DNA of 64,000 nt from Adineta ricciae (taxonomy: Eukaryota > Rotifera > Eurotatoria > Adinetida > Adinetidae), in NCBI GenBank assembly GCA_905250025.1, contig CAJNOJ010000399.1:17924-81923 (forward strand), written 5' to 3'. Made by a program: the position numbers and the translations under genes. Of the stretch, positions 36,780 to 48,234 are shown piece after piece. Position 1 is the first letter of the stretch, and each line of letters begins with the position of its first letter. The notes under the pieces were generated by a model. The model ran no database searches. It was given only the letters and a program-made list of their open reading frames with translations, and was not told the DNA's origin.

Positions 36780-39700
36780 ATGAATATTACTCAATATATC
36801 CCTGAACAGTTCTCGTTCTTAAATGGACGTTTAGTAAGTAGTGAATAACACTTCTTTGGTTTGCTGATTTTGCTCCTTAGATATTTGGAGATCGGATTGA
36901 AACTACAATTGTTGGCTTTTGTTTGTCTACTGTTGTCGTTCTACTTTATTATCTTATTCGGCGATCGCAAGCGAAAACTCGAAGTAGGAGATTTGCTGTT
37001 TTTGGAAAGAGAATTTTAATTGATTTTTAGCAACGGAAAACGCGAATCGATTTCGTAAACGTGATAAAGTACTTCATTATGGAAAACGCTTTCTACGTAC
37101 CGTAAGACACTTTGAATTGTTTGAGTTTTCATTGTGGAAAATTTACTAGATGCGATCGTATTCGTCTACTGCACGAAATCGCATTCGACGTAAAACACGA
37201 AGGTAAAAGGAATTTGAATGATAATAAATCAATTAGACTTGTGTTTTCATTATAGATTTCATCAACAAAAAGCTCCATCAGAGCAAAGCTATCTTTCACA
37301 ACGTAAACCTCCGGAATTCTTGCTAGACACGGATGGTGATGGAGCCGATGGATCTAATCAACATCAAATTCCACCGGAAATCTTATATCTATTGAAAAGT
37401 GTCAAGTCTGTTATCGGATTTAGACGGAAATTCATAGAATAATTCGTTTTCATCTAGAGTTTTCGGTCATTTTGAACGGCCTATTTTTCTTGAACTGTGC
37501 AAGTATTTAGAAAGTAAAACTGTTCTCGCTGGTGCTTATATTTTTCGAATTGGTGATGCTGATGATAGTTTATACATAGTACAAAAAGGACTTCTACACG
37601 TATTTATTACAGACGAAGTAAAAATCCAACGTGTCTTATGATTTGATTTCAAACAAAAGACATTTTACTTCTAGAAACATCATCGACATTTGATTAAAGA
37701 ATGTGTGGAAGGTGATACAGTGTTTTCTCTACTAAGTATGGTAGATGTGATGACTGTAAGTGACAAGAGTAATTTTATGCATTAACTCAGCATTGAGTGG
37801 TTGTTCTAGGGTCATAGTAAACCATTTAAAACTGTTAGTTGCAAAGCAATTGAAGATAGTATTGTACTGAAATTACCGGCAGTTGCCTTTTTGAATGTAT
37901 TCAAAGAATACCCGGAATGCATGGTTCGAATTATTCAAGTAAGTTTCACTTTTACAAGGAAAGTTCTGACTTGATTTTCATACGCTTGGTGTTTATTTAG
38001 ATTCTGATGATTCGACTTCAACGTGTTACATTTCTTGCTCTTCATGATTATCTTGGTTTGACAACCGAATTGACTCGTTCATTTAATGATACATTTCGTG
38101 GTCAATCAGTTCATAAAACTCAAAAAGATGCTCATCACAACAAAATAAAACGTCAACAAAGTCTTATCCAGCCTAAATCTGTTCCCGATACAACAACACC
38201 TTCTATTGATGTACTAAGCAATACAACTGATGAACAAGCAGATAACAATAACATTCAATTATCACGGTCGATCTCTACAACATCGTATACTTCACCTTCG
38301 TCAGATCATACTCAAACTGTCACACCAGAAATTAGTGAACAGACTAATGAATTCGAAGGTTTGTCTGCACCAACGACAACTGAGCGAACTGTATCGGTTT
38401 CCATACCTATGGAAAGACGTTTATCGACTTTTGCTGGTCAGCGATCGATGAGTGTGGTGGAAAGAAACTACATGAAACCAGATTTTGAAGAAGCAGCAGC
38501 TCGTGCTCGAGTAAAAAATTCGTTAGATACAACGTTCTTTGAAAAACATAAGATAAGTTATCCAAATGTGTCGCAAAATCGAACATCCAACTCATCCGCC
38601 GGCCATCGACGACCAAGTTTCTCCGACGTAACTAATCCGTCTTTTCATTTTCCATCCGAATTAAAGTTTTCTTCTAGCCTGATTACGGTCATCAATACTC
38701 TCGATCAGCAGGCTCAGGTAGTGATAGTGCTGGAAGTGAATATAACGAGCGCATGGACAGCTCAAATCTACAATCGGAATGGCCACAAGTTCGAGAAGCT
38801 TTAGCTAAAGCTCTTGGTGGGATTTGTCATATGTTCATTGAATATTAATGTAATTGTTTGCTTTGATCACAATAGGTTTTGAAGGAGATGTCACATTGCT
38901 TGATGATAAATTTCACATGCACCGTCTACCAGACAGATATACTCTGGCTCGAGAAGGTGAACAGTTGAATAAATTGTTCTTTGTCATACATGGGGCAATC
39001 GCGGCTCATATGCGAGAAATAAGTGGATCAAAGAAAGAGCGTAAGAAAGATTTTTCCAAACTACCTAAATTGAAATGTTGACGACTTCCTTCGCATTCGT
39101 TCTAGGTATTATGTTCATCAATCGAGAAAATGAAGTTAGCGGTCTTGTCAGTGTTCTTACTGGTGGTTCGTATTTTTCAATCGAAGAATATATCCATTGT
39201 GTATCCATTATTGTCTCCTATTGTAGAACCAACACTATTCTCTTACCGAACACATGGTTTAACAGATATTTGTACATTAACAAAAGAGAGCATATATGAC
39301 CTATTGCGTATTCAACCAAGTTTAGTCTTATCGATAGCAGCCAGTTAGTTCATTTCTATATTTTTGTCCGAAACAATGCTTGTTTTGCCGTTTCTCATAG
39401 CAATGGTTCAACGAATGTCACCATTAGTACGTCAAATAGATTTTGCTCTGGAATGGATGCTCGTCGAAGCTGGAAAAGCTTTATACCGGTAGGAGCGAAT
39501 ATCGTTCAAATTGTTCGTAACATGCTTTTTGCTCTCGAATTCTTTCAGACAAGATTATAAACCACAAAATGTTTATATTGTTCTCAATGGCCGTGTTCGA
39601 AGTGTCTTATTGACACAAGACAAGAAACGCCGTGAATTGATTGGTGAACATGGTCGCGGTGAAATGGTTGGTCTCATCGAAGTTTTAATGGAAATGCCTC

Positions 39701-42700
39701 GACAATCAACAACAATTGCTGTTCGGTAAGTTCGTTTAGGTGAATTGATTCCTTGTGAACGACTTGTGTTTGCTTTCAGTGATACGGAATTAGCGGTAAT
39801 TCCATCGGGGCTTCTAAATTATATCAAATGGCGTCATCCACGAGTCGTTTCACATTTGATTCACGTATTGTCACAAAAAATCTATGGAACCATGCAAAAT
39901 ACTTTGACCAATAGTGTTGGTTTAACAATGCCATTAGCTGATGGTAAAGAAATTTGTCTCTAATATGAACTAATCGATCCTATTATGTAACGAAACGGTT
40001 TTTCTAGAGGAGTTTCAAGATCAAACGACTGCACTGAACAAAAACTTATCAACTGTTGCCATTGTTGCTGCATCGTATGACGTTCCACTTGATTCATTCA
40101 CATGTGAACTTGTTCATAGTCTACTGGCAATCGGTAAGACGATAACTCATGTTTCCGTCTTCTTTTTTCTTATATAAAAAGTGATTATCAGGACCGACAC
40201 TTCATTTGACACAACAATTAATCATCGATCGATTTGGTGATAGTGCATTCGAAAGTATCAACGATTATCGGTTGAGCGCATGGCTTGGTCAACAAGAAGA
40301 ATTACATAAAATTGTTGTGTATCAATGTGATAAACAATTAACGCCGTGGACCAAACGATCACTTCGGCAAGCTGACTGTATTCTCATCGTTGGTATTGGA
40401 TGGAAAGAACCAGTCAAAGGATCAGTCTGTGTTTTCCTTTTGGTGAAGTCTTTTTTTATATGTCGTTGTTCTGTTTTTATCAAGGTTGAAAATGAAATTG
40501 AACGAATAGCAGTTCGAGCTCAAAAAGAATTAATTCTTTTGCATCGTATGGGTAGTTTAAAACCTAAGGGTACTGCACAATGGTTAAAAGAACGGAATTG
40601 GTGTACATTTCATCATCATGTTCGATGTCCGGAGCGTGTTTTTCAAAACGTGAATCTGGAATGTTGGGTAAGACCATCATCTTTGTTTTGATGGCTTTTC
40701 GAACAAAAAAGAAATCATGGTTATTCTTTGTATTTAGAATGATTATACCGATTTACTCGAGCCAGATCCCGACCCAACAACCGATTTTGCTCGTATGGCA
40801 CGCTTTCTAACTGGAACAGCTATTGGTCTTGTTTTGGGCGGTGGTGGAGCTCGTGGCTGTGCTCATGTCGGTATTATACAAGCTATGCATGAAGCTGGTA
40901 TACCAATTGATCTCATTGGTGGAACAAGCATCGGAGCATTTATGGGTGCATTGTGGGCCGATGAATTGAATATCAAAGGGTATATTGAACGAGCAAGGGA
41001 GTGGTGCAAGGTAAGGATTTGACCAGAGTGTTTTTTTGATACATTAATCTTTGTTGATTGCAGAAAATGACATCTTTTTGGAGAAAATTAATTGATTTAA
41101 CATATCCAATAACAAGTATGTTTACAGGTAAGTGAACAATACGCTGATGCTTATGGAAGATCAGTAATGAATGGATGGATTTTAAGGTGCTGGATTCAAT
41201 GAAACAATCGAGGAAGCTCTTCTCGATGTACAAATTGAAGATTTATGGATTCCATATTTTTGCATCACAACAGATATATCCGCATCAAAAATGCGTGTAC
41301 ATACGACAGGTAAAATTCGACATCTTTCTTTTTCCTCTTCCTCTCTTTTGAAAGAAAAACAACGAAAAAAGACGTATGTTGTTGTCAGAAATCGACTTGA
41401 ATAAGGGTCTTCCCCTATTTTCTCTACAGGAAGTGTTTGGCGTTACGTACGTGCATCAATGACGTATGCATTTTATCTTCCACCTTTGTGTGACCCATCC
41501 GATGGCCATCTTCTTCTAGGTGAGATATTCTATATCAAAATGTCCACTTTGGAAGAATATGAACCATGAAAGAAAAAAACAAACTAAATGAATTTTTGTT
41601 TTTCGTTCAGATGGATGCTATATGAACAATCTTCCTGGTAAGATATTTAGATGAATAGAAAGAATTGATCGATAATTTCTATTCATTTATCTTTTATCTC
41701 ACAGATTCCTGGACAGTTTTCTAATACACACAACATACGTCTTTTTTCGAGCGATGATTTTCGATGTTGTGCTTTAATTTATTGAGATGCTGTTAATTGT
41801 CTGAATCTAGGATCATTATGGCGATATGTGAGAGCATCGATGAGTCTTTCAGGTTATTTTCCTCCGTAAGTTCATTTCGTTCTTCTTTTGCTCGACTGAT
41901 TTTTTCGATCTGTTAGATTATGTGATCCAAATGACGGGCATTTACTACTTGATGGTGGATATGTAAATAATTTACCGGGTAAGATATGCTCATTTTCATC
42001 GATAATCAAAATTTACTCCAGAAGAAAAGCAAAACTGTCCAGGAATCTACATCTGACTATTGAATTCTATCGTTTCAATTCTTTTAGCTGATGTTATGTA
42101 TAAACTTGGGGCACATACGGTTCTTGCCGTCGATGTAGGTGCACAAGATGAGCAGAATTTCTATAATTTCGGTGATCAGTTATCTGGTAAGATGAAAAAG
42201 AGATTCGTCAATTTTTATAAAGTGACGATTAACTTTAGGCTGGTGGCTTTTGTATAAACGTTGGAACATTTGGTCAACACCGGTTAAGGTGCCTGAGTTG
42301 AGTGAAATTCAGACACGTTTAGCTTATGTTTCATGTCAAAGACAATTAGAAATAGTAAAAAATTCTAACTTCTGTGAATATTTACGTCCACCAATTGATC
42401 GTTATCGAACTTTACAATTTGGTCTATTCGATGAAATTCGAGTTCGTTCTTCTTCGATTAAATTTTTGCATTCATACAGAAGTCTTTCTCTCTACAGGAT
42501 GTTGGCTATCATCATGGTAAAGCTGTGTTTCACGGTTGGTCAAAATTGGAATCGTATGATGCAGTTTTTCTCAAACAAAAGCTCAAATCATCTCGAGAAA
42601 AACAATCGCGACTCGTAATGATTCATTGGTAATATTTCTCGAATTTAATATCGAATTTTGTTGTTTTAGCGTAAGCAAGAATCGACTGCAACCAAATTCA

Positions 42701-43089
42701 TCGATCTAGCAGAATTGATAACACGTGTACCTGACGCAACTAAAGAAGAAGATGACGATGACGATGATGATGACGACGATGAAGCGAACGATAATGATGA
42801 AATTGGTAAATACGATCATTTTCAAAATATCTATCTTCATCTCTTGTATTTCGTCCATTAAGAAACAACAAACACTGAAGATTCGCACACTTCTATATCG
42901 AGTAATACGAAACGGCGAAGAAGAAAAGTTTCACATACAAGTCATCGTTGGCTTAGTACAATAAGCGGTGGTGGTAAACGATATAGACGGCGCGTTCGAT
43001 TACGTTCACGACCTGAAACACCAGTTATGCCTGTTGAAACCGACAGTCAACGAACATCATCAGCAATAGCTCCAAATGAAGATATTTAA
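36780..43089 (+). CDS. PNPLA6: Neuropathy target esterase (patatin-like phospholipase, lysophospholipase) with alternative catalytic-Asp exons
   Basis: ER-anchored phospholipase that hydrolyses phosphatidylcholine and lysophosphatidylcholine. Many exons follow animal PNPLA6/7 in order. An N-terminal transmembrane helix ([16 protein letters not shown]) is followed by basic [13 protein letters not shown]. Three cyclic-nucleotide-binding-like domains come next: about 37450-37940 ([19 protein letters not shown]), 38860-39430 and 39540-39930. The patatin domain starts [17 protein letters not shown] (40810), with the nucleophile in [16 protein letters not shown], and continues [21 protein letters not shown] and [13 protein letters not shown]. 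The catalytic D-G motif is encoded twice, by alternative cassettes at 41430-41637 and 41811-41978. The C-terminus is acidic, then basic, ending at TAA 43089. An acceptor-like CTACTTTGTAG sits 12 nt before the ATG. Paralogue PNPLA7 cannot be excluded. Confidence 0.95.
41430..41637 (+). other. PNPLA6: Alternative exon cassette A of the neuropathy target esterase (D-G-C version)
   Basis: Exons 41430-41519 and 41611-41637 (90 + 27 = 117 nt) encode [20 protein letters not shown], then [10 protein letters not shown] and DGCYMNNLP. The upstream exon ends in phase 1 at 41309 (ACA G) and the downstream exon at 42088 accepts phase 1, so the cassette fits cleanly. Compared with cassette B and with the canonical family text, it changes S-L-S-G-Y to T-Y-A-F-Y and D-G-G to D-G-C. 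Its internal intron sits just before the catalytic Asp. Confidence 0.85.
41811..41978 (+). other. PNPLA6: Alternative exon cassette B of the neuropathy target esterase (D-G-G version)
   Basis: Exons 41811-41865 and 41917-41978 (55 + 62 = 117 nt) encode [20 protein letters not shown], then [10 protein letters not shown] and DGGYVNNLP. It has the same total length, entry phase and exit phase as cassette A, with good splice sites at every end. It keeps the canonical D-G-G motif of patatin-like enzymes. Its internal intron falls after P-P, a different position from cassette A. Confidence 0.85.
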
Positions 43090-43365
43090 TCAATTCGTAT
43101 ATGTTAATCAAGCTCATCAATATGTACAATGTACTCTACTTCTTTTTCCTTGGCAGTCCGGTGCTTTCACACATATTATTTATTGTCTCTTATTTGTTTC
43201 CTTCATTTGACTGTTAATTACACATTTTTCAGGCATATATCTACTCGAATTAAACATGAAATTTTACAGCTAAAATATTTCGTCTTCTCATAAAGTGATA
43301 AACCATTTATTCATTAAAACAAAAAGATAAATGTCTCTTTGATATCGTTCATTAAATTCCATCAT

Positions 43366-44451
43366 TCATCCGGAAACTGTTTCACATCGTCTAAAAGAAA
43401 AATAAGAATGTTCGCTTTTTGATAAGAGAAGTTTTTCTTCTTACGTGCACATCGCATTCGGTCGTTGATTTGCATTTGAACAATAGTTACTTGTTTGTCC
43501 CGGTAAACGTCGGCGACATGTACATTTTGGTTCATTACTACCAGGAATCATTGAACATGTTGATGAGATCAAACACTCCGGTGTACAACGCGGCTTGATA
43601 CATTGACATAATGTCGCATCTAAAACCTACAGATACTTTGCAAATGAATTGAGAATAGAATTGAACCTTACTTTGCCTTCATGTTGACATTGATTTTCGG
43701 TCTTACCACATTTACATTCACATTTCGTATGATTCATTAATGTCCATGGACGATTGATTTCGTATTTATCAGTATCATCCAAAGAAATCAATAGTAACTA
43801 CATGAATAGAAAATAGAACATGTTGCGATATGCAATTTGACCTACTGGACTAAATGTAACTGGCTTTTCTTCGACAGCTACACAAGGAAATTGTGCTTCT
43901 TGACAGCAACCACCACAACGATGAACTTCAAGACATTGTGGATATGATATCATATTATTTCCCGATGAGCGATCAACAGGCACCGGTTCGCAGATAACAC
44001 GAGGTTCACAACCACCATTTCGTGGTTCGGTCAGTGATCGACCATCTGTAAAACCGAATTACTATTAGATAAATACAATTCGATCAATCGACATACTTTT
44101 ATTCAGACGTCGTGCAGTAGTGAATATCTCCTGTTGTTCCTTTTTCAATGCTTCCGGGGCCATCATCGCTAAAAAAAAACCAGAAACGATCAGGATTAAT
44201 CAACAAAAATACTTGTATTCTTACACATTCGACCTGCTTTGCTTGAAGTTTTGAGAATAATCAACGCTTCTTGAATCGACTTTGCTCGTGATAATTGAGC
44301 ACGAATTAAAGCTTTGTGATGTTCGTCCTAAAGAGAATTGTGATAAAACAAAGTCCGAACTTTTTCATGGCAATCTTCTCACTTCATTACAGTTAATATG
44401 ATTAATCAAAAGTACCAGAAATACTATCGTCGAGAAGAACACTGCCTTCAT
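43366..44451 (-). CDS. PDGF/VEGF-like growth factor with VEGF-C-type cysteine-rich tail, copy 1
   Basis: Secreted cystine-knot growth factor. Signal peptide MKAVFFSTIVFLVLLINHINC, then a propeptide-like helix. The knot domain contains GGCEPRVICEPV and YPQCLEVHRCGGCCQEAQF, close to the PDGF/VEGF hallmark P-x-C-V-x3-R-C-x-G-C-C (Leu for Val). A following exon has NHTKCECKCGKTENQC, a C-x-C-x-C Balbiani-ring-like repeat as in VEGF-C/D and insect PVFs, then RCTPEC and KCTCRRRLPGQ. A tiny last exon ending TRCETVSG is supported by the same layout in the neighbouring copy; without that splice the frame stops at 43441. All exons are joined by short GT-AG introns. The expected receptor is a PVR/VEGFR-type tyrosine kinase (family knowledge). 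Confidence 0.82.
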
Positions 44452-44688
44452 GCTGTTTGTTTTCTCCAATGAATCTACTGACTCTTTTCGTCAGAATCTT
44501 TTTCTATGGGAAAATACTGTGCACCCACCATGTATTTATATCTAAATCGGTCTGTCTCCTAATGATAGATAAGACATCTGTCATTTCTTGACTCATGATA
44601 TTTCGCATATTTATTTATTATACATTATGTCATATCTAACAAATACACTGTCAAAAGATTCAAGATAGTTTTCATTTGGTGGTTATCT

Positions 44689-45808
44689 TCATGGATATTT
44701 CACACATTTTCTAGAAGAAAGAAAAGCGAAATTGATGAAATATCGAGGAAATATGATGAATCGATTTGTAATATACTGACTTGCAACGAGCATCAGGTTG
44801 ATAACCCGAAGAACATGAATATGCGCCATTTTGACCTGGGATAGGTCGTTTGCAAACGCAGGATGGTTTTTCTTGTGTACTAAGCAATTGACAACGTTGC
44901 ATAGCTTGACATTGAGGAAAACACGCTTGTTCTCGACAGCGACATAGTTCATGGTCCAAAACCTAAACGTTTCCATTGAATTTCAATGAAAGAGTCAGGA
45001 GAGAAACAGACTTGAGCACTACTTGGACAAGCATTCTCATCGAGTTTACATTTGCATGTGCATTCGGTGTGATTTTCGGTTTTGAATGGTTTCATTGCAG
45101 CGATAGGTGGACCGGAACCTTCGCCATGTTCGAATTTAATTATCTAAACAATCGAATTTCGTTCGGAATCAATCAGAAAGACGGTTTGCTTACCGGACTG
45201 AATGAAACATATTCAATTTTCGTTGGTTCACATGAAAATTGTGCTTCTTGACAACATCCAGAACATCGATGTACTTCCACGCAGTTCGGAAAAACAATTC
45301 CACCTGATATTGCCTCTTGAGAATAAACAGGAACACATGTAATACGTGGTAAACAACCACCGTTCACATATGGCACAATTTTATCGTCTAAAAACTGAAA
45401 ATCTTCACGAAAAAAATGTTCCTTCTCAATCTTTACCTTTCGCCAGTTCGAACCCAACCAGTTGTGTATCGATATTCTTCTCAAGTTTACGAATATCCGC
45501 TGTAAGAAAACGACAATTCAATAATCAAGTAAAACAGTTCCCTCTTCTCTACTTTGCATAGCTACTTGATGTTTATTGCTCATACTCGAATCCGCATAAA
45601 TAGCAAGCGCCTGCTTCAATGTCCGAGCTTTTGATAATTGCGCTTTGAAATTTGCCAGGACGATCTATTCAAATTGAAGCACCTCACAAATCGATATTTG
45701 AACATTGTCAAGTTCTACCTGATCACGTGTACCGCTAATCGACCCATGACATGAACAAATACTCAGAACGATAAGTATGATTTGACCGAGTATAACTCTC
45801 CGAAGCAT
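44689..45808 (-). CDS. PDGF/VEGF-like growth factor with cysteine-rich tail, copy 2
   Basis: Tandem paralogue of the gene just downstream on the same strand. Start MLRRVILGQIILIVLSICSC is a signal peptide. The pro-region (ANFKAQLSKARTLKQALAIY) corresponds to RAQLSRAKSIQEALIIL in copy 1. The knot region has GGCLPRITCVPVYSQEA and FPNCVEVHRCSGCCQEAQF, exactly matching the PDGF/VEGF pattern P-x-C-V-x3-R-C-x-G-C-C. The tail has NHTECTCKCKLDENAC, ELCRCREQACFPQC and SCVCKRPIPGQNGAYSC. The last small exon, ending KKCVKYP, is spliced at the same codon as in copy 1. The conserved exon plan with diverged sequence indicates an old tandem duplication. Confidence 0.83.
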
Positions 45809-46099
45809 TTTCTCGATCAAAAACGATCTTCGTATGGTCGATAAAAAGATATTTATGAATATGTCGTCAATGCTCGATTCTTTCTTTTTTCTTCTTCTTC
45901 TTGTTCTTCTGTAGGATATTAATCATCAATGATATCTGCTTTATAGATACAAAAATATCGCTCATTAAACAAAGTACAAAGATGCAGAAATCAATTTAGC
46001 AGAAACATCAATTTGGAGATAAGCGAATAATGATAGGAAGACAATCTAATCATATGTTAGATATGACACACAAATACAAAAAAAGTACTCAAAGATTAT

Positions 46100-46972
46100 C
46101 TATCCACTAGTTACACAAATCTTCTTCGACGGCAGCCATCTTTTTCCATTTGGACAAACGCATTTGCCCGAGTCACAAGAAAGTGATAGAAGACATGTTG
46201 AATTCATCGATGGTAGACATGATTCATCGAGAGATGCTCGATTAACTAGTAGAAAACAGACAGAAATGAAGAAAACATCAATCTAATACACTTACCACAT
46301 TGGGAGAGAATTGAATTATAATATTGTCTTTGATCACAAATACATAGATGAGAATGGCTTGAACAAATCAATGTTGCCATACACGAATCATTGTAATGAC
46401 ATATTTGCGAATAATTCTGACGTGAAACTAGATATTTTTTCAAACGAATTCAATCGATAACACAAATCAGTCTCAACTAACCACATATCTGAGTCTTCAT
46501 ATCCCAATATTTTTTCGAATAATCACAATGACACTTCTTATTAATACAATAAAGATCTTTATTTCGATCGCATTGACTCGAACCATGTTCACACGTTTCA
46601 TTAAACGTAACTAAATACTCATCTAAACTAACAGTCGTACTTCCCAATATTCTCTACAGAAGAATGTTTCATACCTTCCTCGCTGAGTACAATACGACCG
46701 ACAGTTCCAGCAATCACGCAAATCAGAACTATTCCGATGATAATATTCTGTTTTGTTTTGAATATCTTGGGCTGAAAGGAAGAAGAAAAACTTCTCTATT
46801 ACGTGTAATTCTCACAATCACTAACACAACAAGTTACGTTTGCTTGTTGTGACGGACTCTTTCGACTTCCATTCGACATCAACTGTACGTCCGCGTCTTT
46901 GTTCGGAATTTCTCGGACGTCGATCGCATCACAAAATCGAATTGTTCGTGAAGCATCGGGATCATTCTCCAT
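46100..46972 (-). CDS. Type II single-pass membrane protein with cysteine-rich (EB-like) extracellular repeats
   Basis: Five exons read leftward from ATG 46972 (MENDPDASRTIRFCDAID). A cytoplasmic N-terminus of about 45 residues leads to a transmembrane helix (NIIIGIVLICVIAGTVGRIV), then three similar cysteine modules, each on its own exon: FNETCEHGSSQCDRNKDLYC, HYNDSCMATLICSSHSHLC and LDESCLPSMNSTCLLSLSC, each followed by a C-x-C turn and K/R-x-W/Y-type wording. It stops at TAG 46102. The module spacing recalls EB/EGF-like repeats of invertebrate surface proteins. No function can be given. It lies beside the growth-factor pair on the same strand, but the modules are not of the VEGF type. Confidence 0.65.
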
Positions 46973-47232
46973 TTTTTTTTATTTCAATTGAAAATAAACG
47001 AACAAAATGTAGCCGTTTTCGTAACTTGAAGAAAAAAAGTAAAACAAAATTTGATGACATCAACTACGAACAACAGAACAACATGCATAGAAATTCAATA
47101 ATTTTAGACAAAAAGCCGACCAAGAATAAGCGAGAAAGAATCGGTTAAACATCAAAGCAAGTTTCTGCTTAACAAAACATATAATGCCATTACACGTGAC
47201 GATTAGTCTAGAAAGAACTCTTCGATGCGTGT

Positions 47233-48234
47233 TTAGACATCGGAATGCATATACGTGCATGAAACATCGACAGGAGACCTCGTCTGTTCGACAGGTTCAT
47301 GTGAAATGAATTGATTTTGTCCAATCAAAACACGCCACCATAAACAGATCTGATGAGAAATACTTTTGTTCCAATAGAGCAGCACATGACTATCAATTAA
47401 CACACATATAGAGGGTAATAGTAATGTAAACAAATAATAGGCATCGGCAAGTTTTTCTTCTTTGTCAACAACTTCGACGATGATGAATGGAGCCCATCCG
47501 AAAAAGAAGAAAACAGTAAACATCGAAAATTGACGTAGTAAACGTAGATTTCGACGTTTACGTTTATTTAAACGAAAAAGTTTCGATTGAGACATGCCGA
47601 GAGTCTGCCGTGAACGTGTGACGTTTAGGTAAGTGATCAAATTCATTAACGAAATTGAGATAAGTGGAATAATATATCCTGTGGAAAATAATAGGATTAA
47701 AACCGGAGATTGTTGATTAACTGTGCATATTTTTGCCTTTGGTTGAAATATGATTTCGTGATTTGGTAAAAGGAAACTTATGCTTGGTAAAAGAAATGCC
47801 AATATCCATTTCGTGACGAGATAAACCTGAATCGATCTAACCGAGGTTATCTTCCGATTAAATGGATAAATAATGGTTAGAAACCGTACAAATGTGACTA
47901 GTGTGTATGAAAACATTAAACAATGACAACTGGATATGACAATAAAGGCGATGAATTGACAAGCGAATGTAGGTACCGATTGATGATAAAGTATCCATAT
48001 TGTTAAACATATCGACAATAGACACGACAGCGAAAATACGATACAAGCGATGGAAACATTGATTAACAAAAGATTCTGAGTATTCCGATGACGTTTGATA
48101 TAAACTAAACTTCCAATGATGATTACATTGAGAAGAATTGTGTATAAACACACAAACGATTCAGCAATACATTTGACGCTCACATTTAGCAAAACAGAGA
48201 ATGCTGTCGAACCAATATTTCGGTACGTTGACAT
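47233..48234 (-). CDS. Orphan rhodopsin-type GPCR, intronless
   Basis: A single 333-residue open frame with seven hydrophobic segments. TM1 runs from VCLYTILLNVIIIGSLVYI. TM3 ends TLVTFVRFLTIIYPFNRK, so the D/E-R-Y box reads V-R-F. TM6 includes MFTVFFFFGWAPFIIVEVV (with W-A-P for the usual C-W-x-P). TM7 reads SICVLIDSHVLLYWNKS, where N-P-x-x-Y is replaced by D-S-H-V-L-L-Y. The TM3-ECL2 disulfide cysteines (FACQFIAF and AKICTVN) are kept. This degenerate motif set is common in lineage-expanded invertebrate chemoreceptor-like GPCRs. The ligand is unknown. Confidence 0.8.
   Translation of the reverse strand: MSTYRNIGSTAFSVLLNVSVKCIAESFVCLYTILLNVIIIGSLVYIKRHRNTQNLLLINVSIACIVFSLSCLLSICLTIWILYHQSVPTFACQFIAFIVISSCHCLMFSYTLVTFVRFLTIIYPFNRKITSVRSIQVYLVTKWILAFLLPSISFLLPNHEIIFQPKAKICTVNQQSPVLILLFSTGYIIPLISISLMNLITYLNVTRSRQTLGMSQSKLFRLNKRKRRNLRLLRQFSMFTVFFFFGWAPFIIVEVVDKEEKLADAYYLFTLLLPSICVLIDSHVLLYWNKSISHQICLWWRVLIGQNQFISHEPVEQTRSPVDVSCTYMHSDV

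Noticed and set aside
41430-41978. Idea that the doubled esterase cassette is an assembly artefact
   Set aside because: The two copies differ in sequence, in intron position and in intron content while keeping the same coded segment, which a collapsed or duplicated read artefact would not produce.
44976-45561. Plus-strand frames opposite the second growth-factor gene
   Set aside because: The minus strand carries the cystine-knot motifs and matched introns; the plus frames have no recognisable content.
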